Assembly: GCF_001593605.1 (NCBI RefSeq)
Contig: NZ_CP012836.1
Location: 2,174,501-2,238,500, forward strand
Direction of reading: 5' to 3'
From: Algoriphagus sanaruensis
GTDB lineage: Bacteria; Bacteroidota; Bacteroidia; Cytophagales; Cyclobacteriaceae
DNA length: 64,000 nucleotides
The position numbers were made by a program, and so were the translations under genes. The notes under the pieces were generated by a model. That model was not told where the DNA came from, did not search any database, and saw only the letters and a program-made list of their open reading frames with translations. Each line of letters opens with the position of its first letter. The stretch's first letter is position 1. This document shows positions 54,295-63,904 of this stretch, one piece after another.

Positions 54295-56468
54295 AAAACC
54301 TGAAAGTACATATCGCATCTATCGAGCGCCAGTTGATTATCAATGGAGTGTTTAAAGCAATGCTTCTTGGAGTTAGCATATTTCTCATTTTTGGTCGATC
54401 CAATTTCAATGGAATGGGTTTGGCTGTTTTTTCAATTTTTGTAGGATTGATTACAGCAATTGGATTTGGAGCTTTTAAAAATCAGCGTCAAAATGCCATT
54501 CAAATACTCCATCAGGAAGTGCCAGAAATGGAGTTTAGTCTTGAGTTATTACAAAAGGACTCGAACCTAACCATTGCGGATAAGCTCCAACTTCAACGGA
54601 TTGGAACTTTGATTTCTCCCAACCTTTCCATTTGGAAAAGGGGATTGTGGCCATTTCTTTCGATCCTTTTGATTTCGGTTATCCTTCATTTCAGTTTTTC
54701 TTTTTTGTCTTCCTCAACTGAATCTTCCTCGATTCAAGCGGAAGAACAGCTTGATGAAAAGTTATCGGAGCAGAATCTTCCGAGCCTTCCGGTCTTCGAA
54801 TCTGCGGAGGTCAAAATTCAGTATCCGGCCTATACCCGAATTCCTGATCAAACTGTTTCCAATCTGAATGTCAAAGCTTTGAAGGGTTCAATCCTGACTT
54901 GGATGTTGACCTTTCAGAATTCCCAAGATTTGGACGTGTTTTTGGTCAATTCTAGGAATGAAAAACTAGCTTTTCAGCAAGATTCAGGAGGGTTTCAGCT
55001 TCGAGATCAGCTTTTAGGATCAGGTATTTATTCCATTCAGGCTATTCAAAACGATGAGGTAGTTTTTCAATCGGAATTTTACACCTTGGAATCTGTCGAG
55101 GACATGAGCCCTGAAATTGTACCGGAGGAAAAGGAAGTTTATAAATTCTTTTTTCCAGGAAACAATCCGAAACTGATGCTTGGAGCTGAAGTTTCTGATG
55201 ATTTTTTGGTTGAAGAAATGGTCATCGTAGCGACTTTGGCTCGGGGTAGAGGAGAAAATGTGAAGTTTAGAGAAACGCAAATTCCGATACCAACGAAGTT
55301 TTTCAAAAGCCAAGATGTAGCGGTGCAATTGAATCTTTCTTTGCTGGATTTTCAGCCAGGAGATGAATTGTATTACTACTGGTCAGCAAGAGATAATAAA
55401 AAACCGGAAGCGAATACCTCAAGATCAGATACCTTTTTCATCAAATATTTCGATGAAAATGACGAAAGTGAGGAGGCATTTGCGGGAATGGCAATCAATG
55501 TTCTTCCAGATTATTTTCGAAGTCAGCGCCAAATCATCATTGACACTGAAAAGCTCATTGCTGAGCGGAACAAAAAGTCCGAAAAGGATTTCAATTTCAC
55601 TTCCAATGAGATTGGCTATGATCAAAAACTCCTTCGACTACGCTACGGGCAATATCTCGGAGAAGAGTTTGAATCCAGTGCCGGTGGGGAAATTTCCGAA
55701 GGAGAAGATGGAGACTTGTTGAGTGGCTATATGCATCTTCATGATCAGGAAGGTGAGCACGATCCCGAATTTCAAATCCAAGGAGAAAAGCAGGGCGAGC
55801 ATGTCCATGAATTCGAAAGCGCCAGCTCTGGAGGTGTTGAAGACTTGTTGTCCGAATTTATGCATGCCCATGATTCGGAGGAAATGAATACCTATTTCGA
55901 AAAGAGCACTCGTGGAGCCTTAAAGTCGGCACTCGATCAAATGTGGCAGGCAGAGCTTTATTTGAGGCTTTTTGAACCTGAAAAGTCTCTGCCTTACCAA
56001 TACAAGGCCTTGGAAATGCTCAAAACTGTTCAGCAAAAATCCCGGGTTTACATCAAGCGAACAGGGTATGATCCACCTCCTATTAAGGAAGCCGAACTTA
56101 GGCTAACAGGTAAATTAGAGGAATTAGAGACTCGCTTGGAAAAGGAACAGGCGAAATTGGATCAGCAGATCGAGCCCTTGGCTTCGCTTGTTTTGGGTTT
56201 ATTAGAAAAGCAGGACTTGAGCCAAGAGGAGAAGAAACAGGTCCTAGAATTAGGACACCTTTGGTCACAACGAATGCAAAATTCAGGAATACAAGATTGG
56301 GAGGTGCTTGTCGCCTTGCAGGAATTGGAACAAGGAAAATTGGACGCAAATCGGAAAAAGATTCTCCGTGAAAAGTTGTATCCACTTTCCAAAAATTACA
56401 AGGTGTTAGATCCAAGTCAATTTGGGAATTCAGCCTTGAAAAAGGCTTATTTAAAGCAAAACAGATGA
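54291..56468 (+). CDS. DUF4175-like membrane protein with duplicated His-rich motif
   Basis: 725 residues, GTG start overlapping the previous stop by four bases. About three N-terminal membrane helices (within residues 15-145) are followed by beta-rich extracytoplasmic domains and a C-terminal helical region with WQAELYLRLFEPEKSLPYQYKALEMLKTVQQ and an E/K-rich coiled-coil part. In the middle, a motif DLLSxxMHxHD occurs twice: near residue 474 (GDLLSGYMHLHDQ) and near residue 517 (EDLLSEFMHAHDS), joined by a Glu/His-rich linker. The His/Glu clusters suggest divalent metal binding (inference). The function is unknown; it belongs to the MoxR-type operon. Confidence 0.85.
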   Translation: MKNLKVHIASIERQLIINGVFKAMLLGVSIFLIFGRSNFNGMGLAVFSIFVGLITAIGFGAFKNQRQNAIQILHQEVPEMEFSLELLQKDSNLTIADKLQLQRIGTLISPNLSIWKRGLWPFLSILLISVILHFSFSFLSSSTESSSIQAEEQLDEKLSEQNLPSLPVFESAEVKIQYPAYTRIPDQTVSNLNVKALKGSILTWMLTFQNSQDLDVFLVNSRNEKLAFQQDSGGFQLRDQLLGSGIYSIQAIQNDEVVFQSEFYTLESVEDMSPEIVPEEKEVYKFFFPGNNPKLMLGAEVSDDFLVEEMVIVATLARGRGENVKFRETQIPIPTKFFKSQDVAVQLNLSLLDFQPGDELYYYWSARDNKKPEANTSRSDTFFIKYFDENDESEEAFAGMAINVLPDYFRSQRQIIIDTEKLIAERNKKSEKDFNFTSNEIGYDQKLLRLRYGQYLGEEFESSAGGEISEGEDGDLLSGYMHLHDQEGEHDPEFQIQGEKQGEHVHEFESASSGGVEDLLSEFMHAHDSEEMNTYFEKSTRGALKSALDQMWQAELYLRLFEPEKSLPYQYKALEMLKTVQQKSRVYIKRTGYDPPPIKEAELRLTGKLEELETRLEKEQAKLDQQIEPLASLVLGLLEKQDLSQEEKKQVLELGHLWSQRMQNSGIQDWEVLVALQELEQGKLDANRKKILREKLYPLSKNYKVLDPSQFGNSALKKAYLKQNR

Positions 56469-58060
56469 CAATTGAATTTCTCCCATTGGTTGATCTTTTT
56501 TGGGCTTGGATCTTTCTGATTCTGGTTGCTTTGGCTGGATTCGGATATTCCTTTCTTTATGCCAATCATGGAGTTTCTAAAGCTAGAATCCTGACTAAAT
56601 CGCTCTTGTTTTTCGGTTTTTGGATTTTTTTAGCTCTTGTTATTCTTAATCCTCAATTTGAGTCGGAAGGTAAAATTGAACCTTTAATCGTCTATCAGCA
56701 AGGCTTAAGCCAGGAGGAAATTTCCTTTTGGAAAGATAGTTTAAAGGTCAAGCAAGCGGTTGAAATTTCAGATTATCAGGATGGGTCCTCGAAGGTGATT
56801 TTACTCGGAGAAGATTTTTCTGCTGAGCAATTGTATCCTTTTCAAGCCAAAGAAATTCAGTGGGTTACTCCTCGAAAACATGGGTTGGTCGATCAGATTT
56901 CCTGGAAAGGTGCTGTGAGAAAAGGAGAGAATCAGCGGATCTATTTTTCCATTTATTCCTCCCAACCTTCCTCTTGGTTGAAAGTTTTGATTCCCAACAC
57001 GGATTCCGTTGAATTATCTCCAGGTTGGAATCAGGGAATGTTGGAATTTCAATCGAATGGATTAGGAAGAGCTGAGGTTCCTTTTACACTTGGAAATGAT
57101 ACCTTGGGCCTGATTCGATATTTTATTGAGCCTGCATTACCCAAAAAGTATCTGATTCAAATGGGCTTTCCCAGCGCAGAAACAAGGACTTTTGTCAATT
57201 GGCTTCGAGAAAAGGGTGAGACAGTAAGTGAGGAAGTTCAACTTTCAAAAGAGACGGTGATCGCTTCAAATGCGGAAAAAGATTCCGTTCAGGTTTTGAT
57301 TATTGATCCTGCCCAATTGAATAAGAGGAATATTCAGGATTGGGTGAAAGATGGAAAGGGCAACCTTCTCATTTTTCAAGTGGATGATACTCAAGAGGTA
57401 GACAATCTAGTTAATCGGATATTTCAAACTGAATTTGAAGTGGAGCAGGCTTCGGAGGAATTGAATCTTGGACTGCGTGCTTTGCCTTACCGCTGGAAAT
57501 CAAAGTCAAACCAAAGCTCTTTGATTGAGGACCGTATTGCTGTCCAGCAATTAGGGAATTCCCAAATTGGAATTAGTCTTTTGGAATCGAGCTATTCCTT
57601 GATTTTTCAAGGAAATAATTCGGTATATGAACGTATTTGGGGTGAAGTATTGGGAGCGATGGAGCCTGACGAATCAAGCGCTATTCGATTTGCTGCTCCG
57701 GTTTTTGAAGGATTTTCGAGTGAATTTGAAATAGTTCAAAGTGATTCTGTCCCTGAAATTTGGCTAGCTGATTTGGATACAATTTCGTTATCTAAGGATC
57801 TGATTAACCCTCTTTTATCAAAAGGAATTTATGCTCCATCTCGTGAAGGCTGGATTGATTGTGGTGCCAATTTTTCGATCTATAGTTATGGTAATCATGA
57901 GTTTCCAACCGCCCAAACTGCTAAACGCTTTAGTGAATTCTCTTCTATAAACCAAAAAAGCGAAACTGAACTGGGTCGTCCAATTTCGCCTTGGGTGGGA
58001 TTGTTGGGAATGATGATCTTTTTAGCAGGAATCTGGTTGGAGCCAAAAGTTTCTTTTTAA
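56465..58060 (+). CDS. Unrecognised membrane protein, last gene of the MoxR operon
   Basis: 531 residues, four-base overlap with the previous gene. Two N-terminal membrane helices (about 10-32 and 42-62) and one C-terminal helix (about 507-525) enclose an extracytoplasmic beta-rich part. A middle section with VLIIDPAQLNKRNIQDWVKDGKGNLLIFQVDD resembles a degraded glutamine-amidotransferase-like fold. The architecture is like BatA-related proteins found at the end of such operons. I cannot assign a reaction. It ends only 10 bases from the convergent GH30 gene. Confidence 0.82.
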   Translation: MTIEFLPLVDLFWAWIFLILVALAGFGYSFLYANHGVSKARILTKSLLFFGFWIFLALVILNPQFESEGKIEPLIVYQQGLSQEEISFWKDSLKVKQAVEISDYQDGSSKVILLGEDFSAEQLYPFQAKEIQWVTPRKHGLVDQISWKGAVRKGENQRIYFSIYSSQPSSWLKVLIPNTDSVELSPGWNQGMLEFQSNGLGRAEVPFTLGNDTLGLIRYFIEPALPKKYLIQMGFPSAETRTFVNWLREKGETVSEEVQLSKETVIASNAEKDSVQVLIIDPAQLNKRNIQDWVKDGKGNLLIFQVDDTQEVDNLVNRIFQTEFEVEQASEELNLGLRALPYRWKSKSNQSSLIEDRIAVQQLGNSQIGISLLESSYSLIFQGNNSVYERIWGEVLGAMEPDESSAIRFAAPVFEGFSSEFEIVQSDSVPEIWLADLDTISLSKDLINPLLSKGIYAPSREGWIDCGANFSIYSYGNHEFPTAQTAKRFSEFSSINQKSETELGRPISPWVGLLGMMIFLAGIWLEPKVSF

Positions 58061-58070
58061 ACCATTTTTT

Positions 58071-59462
58071 CTACCATACCCAAGTGCCAGTTGCTCCAGG
58101 ATTTAGCGTTGCTGTAATTCTAGTTTCCTTGTCTTGAATGGCAAACTGAATGGGAGATTCAGAATGATTTAAGGCGATCAATACTTTTTTGCCGTCAGGA
58201 CGGATATAGGCCACATTTGCCAAACCAGGTAGTTCATTGGAATCTACTCTGGTAGATCCTGCATCCACAAACTTGCTGGCATGAGCGATGACATAATAGG
58301 CTGGATTTCTCACGACGATATTCTTTTCGATGGTAATTGCTCCCAAACATCGGTCACATCCTCCTCGGTCGGTATGTGGAGTTAGTTCAGGATTAGAACT
58401 TAAATTCCACTCCAATACAGTTTTTGCCCAATTCCTTGGTGCACCAATCACTAGATTTTTGACATGCCAAGGTATATCTCCTTCCAAACTGCCCGGAGCA
58501 CCTACCCACTGTTCGGTGAAATAAATGTTTTTGTCCGGGAATGCTTGGTGAACTTCCGTTAGGGCCTCGATTTGTCCTCCATAGAGATGAAAGGCCGAAC
58601 CGTTGATGTATGGATTGGCGATTGAATCTGAAAGGACCTGAATGGGATAATCAGGTCGGTCAGCATTGTGATCGTAGACGATAATTTTGGTTAGGATTCC
58701 TGCCGCTTGAAAAGCAGGACCTAAATGCTGCCCGATAAATCTAGCCTGTTGTTCAGGAAGCATGAGCAAAGAAGGATTATTGCCCGGATGCAATGGTTCA
58801 TTTTGAATAGTCAACGCATCGATAGCTATTCCATTTTTAGCCATTTCCTGAATGTATCTCACCAAATAGTTCGCATAAACTGCTTCAAATTCAGGTAAAA
58901 GCGAACCTCCTCTCGTATCCTTATTATCTTTCATCCATTTCGGAGGAGACCATGGAGAAGCCATGATTTTGAGCTCGGGATTGATACTTAAAATCTGTTT
59001 CAATACTGGAATGACATCTAGGGTGTCGTAACTCAAACTGAAATTTTCCAATTCAGGATCAGTGGCGAGTGAATCAGCCAAGTCGTTGTAAGAAAATGGG
59101 AACTCATTTAAGTCGGAGGCAGCTACGGCTAACCTCAGGTAATTGACACGAATATCCTGTTCCCCTGAGCCAAATAATTCCTGAAGGATCGAAGTTCGAG
59201 CCGAATCACTCATCGATAGAAGGTGCTTAGCAGATCCTTGACTGAGTGTAAATCCGAATCCATCCATGGCTTGATAGGTGGTTTCCGAATCAATTCGAAT
59301 TTCTGGGATTGAATCTTCGGAAATATGATCTTGTTGGACTTTTTGGAATAAAATCCCTGATTTGGGATCAGTAAGCCAATATTCTTGTGTGGGCTCAATT
59401 GGCTTTTGACAGCCGAAAAAGGTCGCTACACAAGCCGCTAGTAGGAATTGTGATTTTGTCAT
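58071..59462 (-). CDS. GH30-family glycoside hydrolase lipoprotein
   Basis: 463 residues from the ATG at 59462; a longer frame begins at 59483. The signal (MTKSQFLLAACVATFFGCQKP) has a lipobox ending FFGC. GH30 features are FGFTLSQGSAKHL, ASPWSPPKWMKDN, acid/base Glu in IQNEPLHPGNNP near residue 220 and the nucleophile Glu in IYFTEQWVG near residue 316, then a C-terminal beta domain. GH30 acts on beta-linked glucosyl, xylosyl or galactosyl substrates; the exact linkage cannot be read. The enzyme faces the envelope exterior or periplasm. Confidence 0.92.
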   Translation of the reverse strand: MTKSQFLLAACVATFFGCQKPIEPTQEYWLTDPKSGILFQKVQQDHISEDSIPEIRIDSETTYQAMDGFGFTLSQGSAKHLLSMSDSARTSILQELFGSGEQDIRVNYLRLAVAASDLNEFPFSYNDLADSLATDPELENFSLSYDTLDVIPVLKQILSINPELKIMASPWSPPKWMKDNKDTRGGSLLPEFEAVYANYLVRYIQEMAKNGIAIDALTIQNEPLHPGNNPSLLMLPEQQARFIGQHLGPAFQAAGILTKIIVYDHNADRPDYPIQVLSDSIANPYINGSAFHLYGGQIEALTEVHQAFPDKNIYFTEQWVGAPGSLEGDIPWHVKNLVIGAPRNWAKTVLEWNLSSNPELTPHTDRGGCDRCLGAITIEKNIVVRNPAYYVIAHASKFVDAGSTRVDSNELPGLANVAYIRPDGKKVLIALNHSESPIQFAIQDKETRITATLNPGATGTWVW

Positions 59463-59558
59463 GGTCAAGGATGAATGATCCATAAGGGGTGTTCTGGGAT
59501 CAAATTTTGTGAATTGGATTAAGAATCCAAGCAGAAGGAAACTTAAAATCTTTGGTGC

Positions 59559-60143
59559 TTAATTCCAGCCTTTTTCTAGTTTGGAAAGGATTTCTTCGGG
59601 AAAAATCAACTTAGCAATCGGATCATTCGCACGATATTCCCCGAAATACCATTGATTCTCATCCTTCTTTGAATTGGCTATGAGGGTATTTTTCACCTGA
59701 ATGCTAAATTCCAATGCCTCTCGATCAAATTGAATTTCCTGGCCTGAGTAAGCAATAGAAAATCCATCCATGATTTGTTGGATTTCTTTTTCGGTTTGGT
59801 AAAGATCAGGATTGAGTTGAATCAAAAGTCGCATGCGATAATCAACGGGGACATAGGAGGTGTCGCTCAGGATAAATTCCTTTTTGATATGAAGGATTTC
59901 CATATCCTGAAAATCCATTTTCATTCCTGCATCGGATTCCATTTGTCCATACAATTGGATCAGCATGTCTTTGCTGACAAATGAAAAAATCTTTGGATTC
60001 GCCAATTCGACAATAGTAGTCCAATCTTTGGTTTGTGTCGCTTCAAAGTATTTTTCCAATTGATTCGTGATCACTTGTTCGTTTTGAGCAAACGTGAATT
60101 GCACCAGAACTAAGGAAAAAATCAAGGAGAGCGTGTATTTCAT
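59559..60143 (-). CDS. Exported protein of unknown function
   Basis: 194 residues with a clear signal peptide (MKYTLSLIFSLVLVQFTFAQ). The mature part looks like an NTF2/SnoaL-like small alpha-beta domain (QLEKYFEATQTKDWTTIVELANPKIFSFVSKDMLIQLYGQ; YVPVDYRMRLLIQL). The fold suggestion is an inference and no active site is seen. No operon partner is certain. Confidence 0.8.
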   Translation of the reverse strand: MKYTLSLIFSLVLVQFTFAQNEQVITNQLEKYFEATQTKDWTTIVELANPKIFSFVSKDMLIQLYGQMESDAGMKMDFQDMEILHIKKEFILSDTSYVPVDYRMRLLIQLNPDLYQTEKEIQQIMDGFSIAYSGQEIQFDREALEFSIQVKNTLIANSKKDENQWYFGEYRANDPIAKLIFPEEILSKLEKGWN

Positions 60144-60221
60144 GACAAAATGATTGAACTCATGGAAAAAAGGAATTGAATTTTAGTTTCTGAACTTTTT
60201 TTGAATCTAAGCCAATTTTCT

Positions 60222-60605
60222 TCAATCCTTTGAAAATTCAAACGTTAAAGATGCATCACTTAAGTTGGCCGAACTCAGACCGATTTTGTAGGTATAAAAT
60301 CCATCTCGAAGTGGGGTTTCACCGACATAATCATTAGGAACTAGCTGGAGTGGTTTACCATTTATCCGGAGAAAAACGGAGCTATATCGAAAAGCAGTCT
60401 CAAATTGCTGATAGTCCGAATTCTCTCTAGGAAGGATAGTTCCGAAGAAACCTTCCCGATTTCCAGTGATGATGGTGACTTGATCAAATGTGACATCCGA
60501 ATTGTTTCGAACTCGAATAAATACTCCACTATCCTCACCATCTACAGCATCACATGCCGCAAATCCGAGAATCAAGATGAATGAAAGGAGTAAACGTTTA
60601 ATCAT
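60222..60605 (-). CDS. Small lipoprotein of unknown function
   Basis: 127 residues. The signal ends in a good lipobox LGFAAC (Cys near residue 19), followed by an acidic DAVDGED and a beta-sandwich-like domain (VFIRVRNNSDVTFDQVTIITG; DGFYTYKIGLSSANLSDASLTFEF). No family is recognised. It lies directly after the terminator of the tricorn-like gene. Confidence 0.8.
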   Translation of the reverse strand: MIKRLLLSFILILGFAACDAVDGEDSGVFIRVRNNSDVTFDQVTIITGNREGFFGTILPRENSDYQQFETAFRYSSVFLRINGKPLQLVPNDYVGETPLRDGFYTYKIGLSSANLSDASLTFEFSKD

Positions 60606-60637
60606 GTATAAAATTTAGGAGAAAAATCTCGAACAAA

Positions 60638-60669
60638 ACAAAAATCCCCCTGCAATTTGCAGAGGGATG
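60638..60669 (-). terminator. Terminator of the tricorn-like protease gene
   Basis: A 12-base stem with one mismatch (on the minus strand ATCCCTCTGCAA / TTGCAGGGGGAT) followed by TTTTTG on that strand, between the protease stop and the small lipoprotein start. Confidence 0.85.
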
Positions 60670-60676
60670 TAGGTAC

Positions 60677-63600
60677 TTAATTTGCTTTAGGTCGGAAATA
60701 TCGAATTGGAGGAGCTGGTTCAGGTTTAAGTTGTACTCCTTCGGTGGCCATTCGGTCCAGTGCTTCTTTGACTGCACGTTCCAATTGTGGGTCTCGGCCT
60801 TCGATAACATCTTTCGGTGTTTGTTCCACCGCAATATCAGGGGAGATCCCTACGCCTTCTACTGCCCATTCTCCATTGATATCAAAGAATCCGCCTCTTG
60901 GAGCTACCATTCGTCCACCGTCCACAAAAGGAGGAGTATCCCAAGTTCCCACGAGTCCTCCCCAAGTTTTGGTGCCGATAAGTGGTCCAATCTTCATTTT
61001 ATGGAAAAGATAGGGGAGAAGGTCTCCTCCGGATCCGGCTCGCTCATTAATAAGCATGACTTTTGGTCCCCAAATCCCAGACATCGGGGTGGTAAATGGC
61101 TTGTGATCATTGGCTCTAGAGTTAAAATAACCATGAAGTTCTCTCGCCATAATATCTACCATGTAGTCGGCGGCAGAGCCTCCTCCGTTGTTTCGCTCAT
61201 CAATGATGGCTCCCTTTTTATCTTGCTGCGCAAAATAGTAGCGATTGAAATACGTATATCCAGGTTGACCGGTATTTGGAATGTAAACATAGGCAAGTTG
61301 CCCCTTGGAAAGTTCATCAACCTTTCTTCGGTTTCCTTCTACCCAATCCATCATTCGGAGTTGATTTTCGCTAGCAACTGGGACTACTTGAATTACTCGA
61401 GCACCTTCAAGTCCTGGCTTAGTATTAAGATGGATTTTGGTCGGCTGATTAGCTAAACCTTCGAAATACGTGTACAAGTTAGAATTGGCTGAAATCGCTT
61501 TTCCATTTACGCCAACGATATATTCTCCAACTTTAGCTTGAGCACCAGGCTGAGCTAAAGGAGCTTTTAGCGTCGGATTCCAACTCTCCCCATTGTATAT
61601 TTTTTTAATTCTATAGTGTCCATTTACTACCTCGTAATCAGCGCCAAGTAAACCGATGGATACGGTTTTGACGTCAGGAAAATCACCTCCTCGCGTATAA
61701 CTATGTCCCACGGCCACTTCGCCTCCTAGAATATCGATGATGTAATTCATGTCGCTTCGATGTCTTACATGGTCTACCCAAGGCTTATACCAAGTATAGA
61801 TTTCGTTCCAAGGTGCTCCATGGACATTGTCTACGTACAGAAAATCTCGCTGATATCTCCAGCCTTCACGATAAATCTGCTGCCATTCCTCCCGAGGATT
61901 GACTTTGACTTTCATGGATGAAATAGCTTTTATCGCCCCATCTCCCGCTTTTTTATTAGATCCGCTGGTTTCGGTGATTCCCCAGGTACCATTGCTTTGG
62001 TACAACATGGATTTTCGATCTTTCGAAATCACAACCTGATTTACTCTTGACATAAAGTCCTCAGATTTCCGTTTCTTCAGATCATATTTTTTGAGTGCAG
62101 TACCTTCATTTGGGATTTCTTCCATGTAAAAAATCATCCCCTCCGGACCGGCTGCCAGACCGGAATAGTTTCTTGAAGGGATATCAATTGCGATAATTCT
62201 ATTTTGAATCCCCTCTGCATCAATTTTTACTGATCCTGCCCCCTCTGTTTTTTTCTCCTCTTTTGGAAGATTTTCTTCGTCACTAAGTGGAAGAAGGGGG
62301 GAGGCATCGTTAGTATTCAATATTGCTAAATAGAGACTTCGTGTAATCGGTCGGTCGTAGCTACTCATATCTAGCCAACCGGTGTTCAAACCAAAGTCTG
62401 TACTCGCCAAGAAATACAGGTACTTGCCACTTTCATCCCAAACTGGAGAAATAGCATCGGCGAGTTGATTGCTGATTTGGATTTTTTGATTGGCCTCTAC
62501 GTTAAGGACAAAAATGGATTTAAACTGATTGTCCATGAGTCTGGAGTAAGCTATCCACTTTCCATCCGGAGACCATACCGGATTCATACTTCGGTTGGGA
62601 TGTGCAAATCGGTCCGTTTCTACAATTTTACCTTGGCCGGAAGTCACATTTACCACCCAAATGTTGTAATCCGTGTCAGTAAAGGCAATGTGGGTGCCAT
62701 TGGGTGACCATTCCGGCTTAAAGAAAAAGCTTGGGTCTGGCAGCGAAATAGTCTTTTGAACACTTCCATCTTGGTCAGCAATGATCAGCTCATATTCTCC
62801 ACTTTTGTCCGAGAAATAGGCGATTTGCTTTCCGTCTGGTGACCAAACTGGTGCGCGTTCTGCAGATTTGGAAGAGTTGCTTAGATTTCTACCCGCGCCA
62901 TTTTCTTTTGGAAAGCTCAAGATTTCACCTCGATACTCAAAGATAGCCCGCTGTCCGGTTGGGGAAAGTTGAGGATTGCTCAGATCATTTCCGCGTACGT
63001 CCACCCATCGCTCTCTTGCCCAATGAAAGTCACCTTGAACCTCAATGCTAAGTTTGCTGAGCGTTCCCGTACTTGGGTTATATAAGTGAAGGTAGCCACC
63101 TTGCTCCAAGATGATTTCCTCTCCATTGGAGTCTATGCTTTTGATATCAAAATCCTTCAGGAAAGTTTCCTGCTTGTCTTTTCCGGTAGCAGGATCGTAG
63201 GACCAAAGATTAGCTAGGTAATCTCGTTCGGAAATGTAAAACACTTTATTTCCCAACCAAACAGGATCCGTATGCCGCTCATTATCGGGTTGCGGAGTCA
63301 TTTGAAGGGAATAATCCTTCAAGTCTACTATCCAAATCGGTTTGGCTTGTCCACCTCTATGGTTTCTCCACTCTGGATCCCAAAATGAAATTTGCTGGTA
63401 AGCGATATGTTTTCCGTCAGGAGAAATTTCCCCATTGACAGCACGTGGAATTGCCATGGGTGAGGGCATCCCTCCGTTTTTCGAGATTTGAAAGAATTTT
63501 GACTCTTGCGTATTATGACCTTCTCTACCGGAGGTGAATGTGATGTAATTTCCATCGGGTGACCATCCAGTAACCAAATCTGCTCCTGGATGCCAAGTAA

Positions 63601-63904
63601 GGCGTTGAGGTTCACCTCCCGAAGCTGGAATCAAGTAGACATCCACATTTCCATCGTATTCTCCGGTAAATGCGATAAACTTTCCGTCAGGAGAAAAATG
63701 TGGTAACGTTTCTTCACCTTCATTGGAGGTGAGCCGAATCGCTTGGCCTCCTGCTTTGGAAACTTTCCAAAGGTCATTGGCATACACAAAGACGATTTCA
63801 GTCTGGCTTAGGGTAGGTTGGCGGAGGAGTTGGGTGCCTTGACCAAAGGCTGAAATACCCATCCCCGAAGCCAAAATCAGCGTGAGGAGTTTGTTCATAA
63901 GCAA
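60677..63904 (-). CDS. Tricorn-type S41 protease with beta-propeller and PDZ domains
   Basis: 1,075 residues, exported (signal MNKLLTLILASGMGISAFGQ; ATG 63904 or the third codon, ATG 63898). The N-terminal two thirds carry many PD40/WD-like blades (SPDGKFIAFTGEYDG; SPDGKQIAYFSDKSGEY), forming propellers that gate substrate. A PDZ-like domain follows (APLAQPGAQAKVGEYIVGVNGKAIS). The S41 core has the nucleophile Ser in ERAGSGGDLLPYLF and EGVGISPDIAVEQTP. It would degrade peptides in the periplasm or outside, probably cleaving after hydrophobic or basic residues as known for tricorn. The family usually works downstream of larger proteases. Confidence 0.94.
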   Translation of the reverse strand: MLMNKLLTLILASGMGISAFGQGTQLLRQPTLSQTEIVFVYANDLWKVSKAGGQAIRLTSNEGEETLPHFSPDGKFIAFTGEYDGNVDVYLIPASGGEPQRLTWHPGADLVTGWSPDGNYITFTSGREGHNTQESKFFQISKNGGMPSPMAIPRAVNGEISPDGKHIAYQQISFWDPEWRNHRGGQAKPIWIVDLKDYSLQMTPQPDNERHTDPVWLGNKVFYISERDYLANLWSYDPATGKDKQETFLKDFDIKSIDSNGEEIILEQGGYLHLYNPSTGTLSKLSIEVQGDFHWARERWVDVRGNDLSNPQLSPTGQRAIFEYRGEILSFPKENGAGRNLSNSSKSAERAPVWSPDGKQIAYFSDKSGEYELIIADQDGSVQKTISLPDPSFFFKPEWSPNGTHIAFTDTDYNIWVVNVTSGQGKIVETDRFAHPNRSMNPVWSPDGKWIAYSRLMDNQFKSIFVLNVEANQKIQISNQLADAISPVWDESGKYLYFLASTDFGLNTGWLDMSSYDRPITRSLYLAILNTNDASPLLPLSDEENLPKEEKKTEGAGSVKIDAEGIQNRIIAIDIPSRNYSGLAAGPEGMIFYMEEIPNEGTALKKYDLKKRKSEDFMSRVNQVVISKDRKSMLYQSNGTWGITETSGSNKKAGDGAIKAISSMKVKVNPREEWQQIYREGWRYQRDFLYVDNVHGAPWNEIYTWYKPWVDHVRHRSDMNYIIDILGGEVAVGHSYTRGGDFPDVKTVSIGLLGADYEVVNGHYRIKKIYNGESWNPTLKAPLAQPGAQAKVGEYIVGVNGKAISANSNLYTYFEGLANQPTKIHLNTKPGLEGARVIQVVPVASENQLRMMDWVEGNRRKVDELSKGQLAYVYIPNTGQPGYTYFNRYYFAQQDKKGAIIDERNNGGGSAADYMVDIMARELHGYFNSRANDHKPFTTPMSGIWGPKVMLINERAGSGGDLLPYLFHKMKIGPLIGTKTWGGLVGTWDTPPFVDGGRMVAPRGGFFDINGEWAVEGVGISPDIAVEQTPKDVIEGRDPQLERAVKEALDRMATEGVQLKPEPAPPIRYFRPKAN

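Noticed and set aside
60731..61456. 241-residue open frame on the plus strand
   Set aside because: It lies entirely antisense inside the tricorn-like protease, whose domains are clear; the translation shows no family features.
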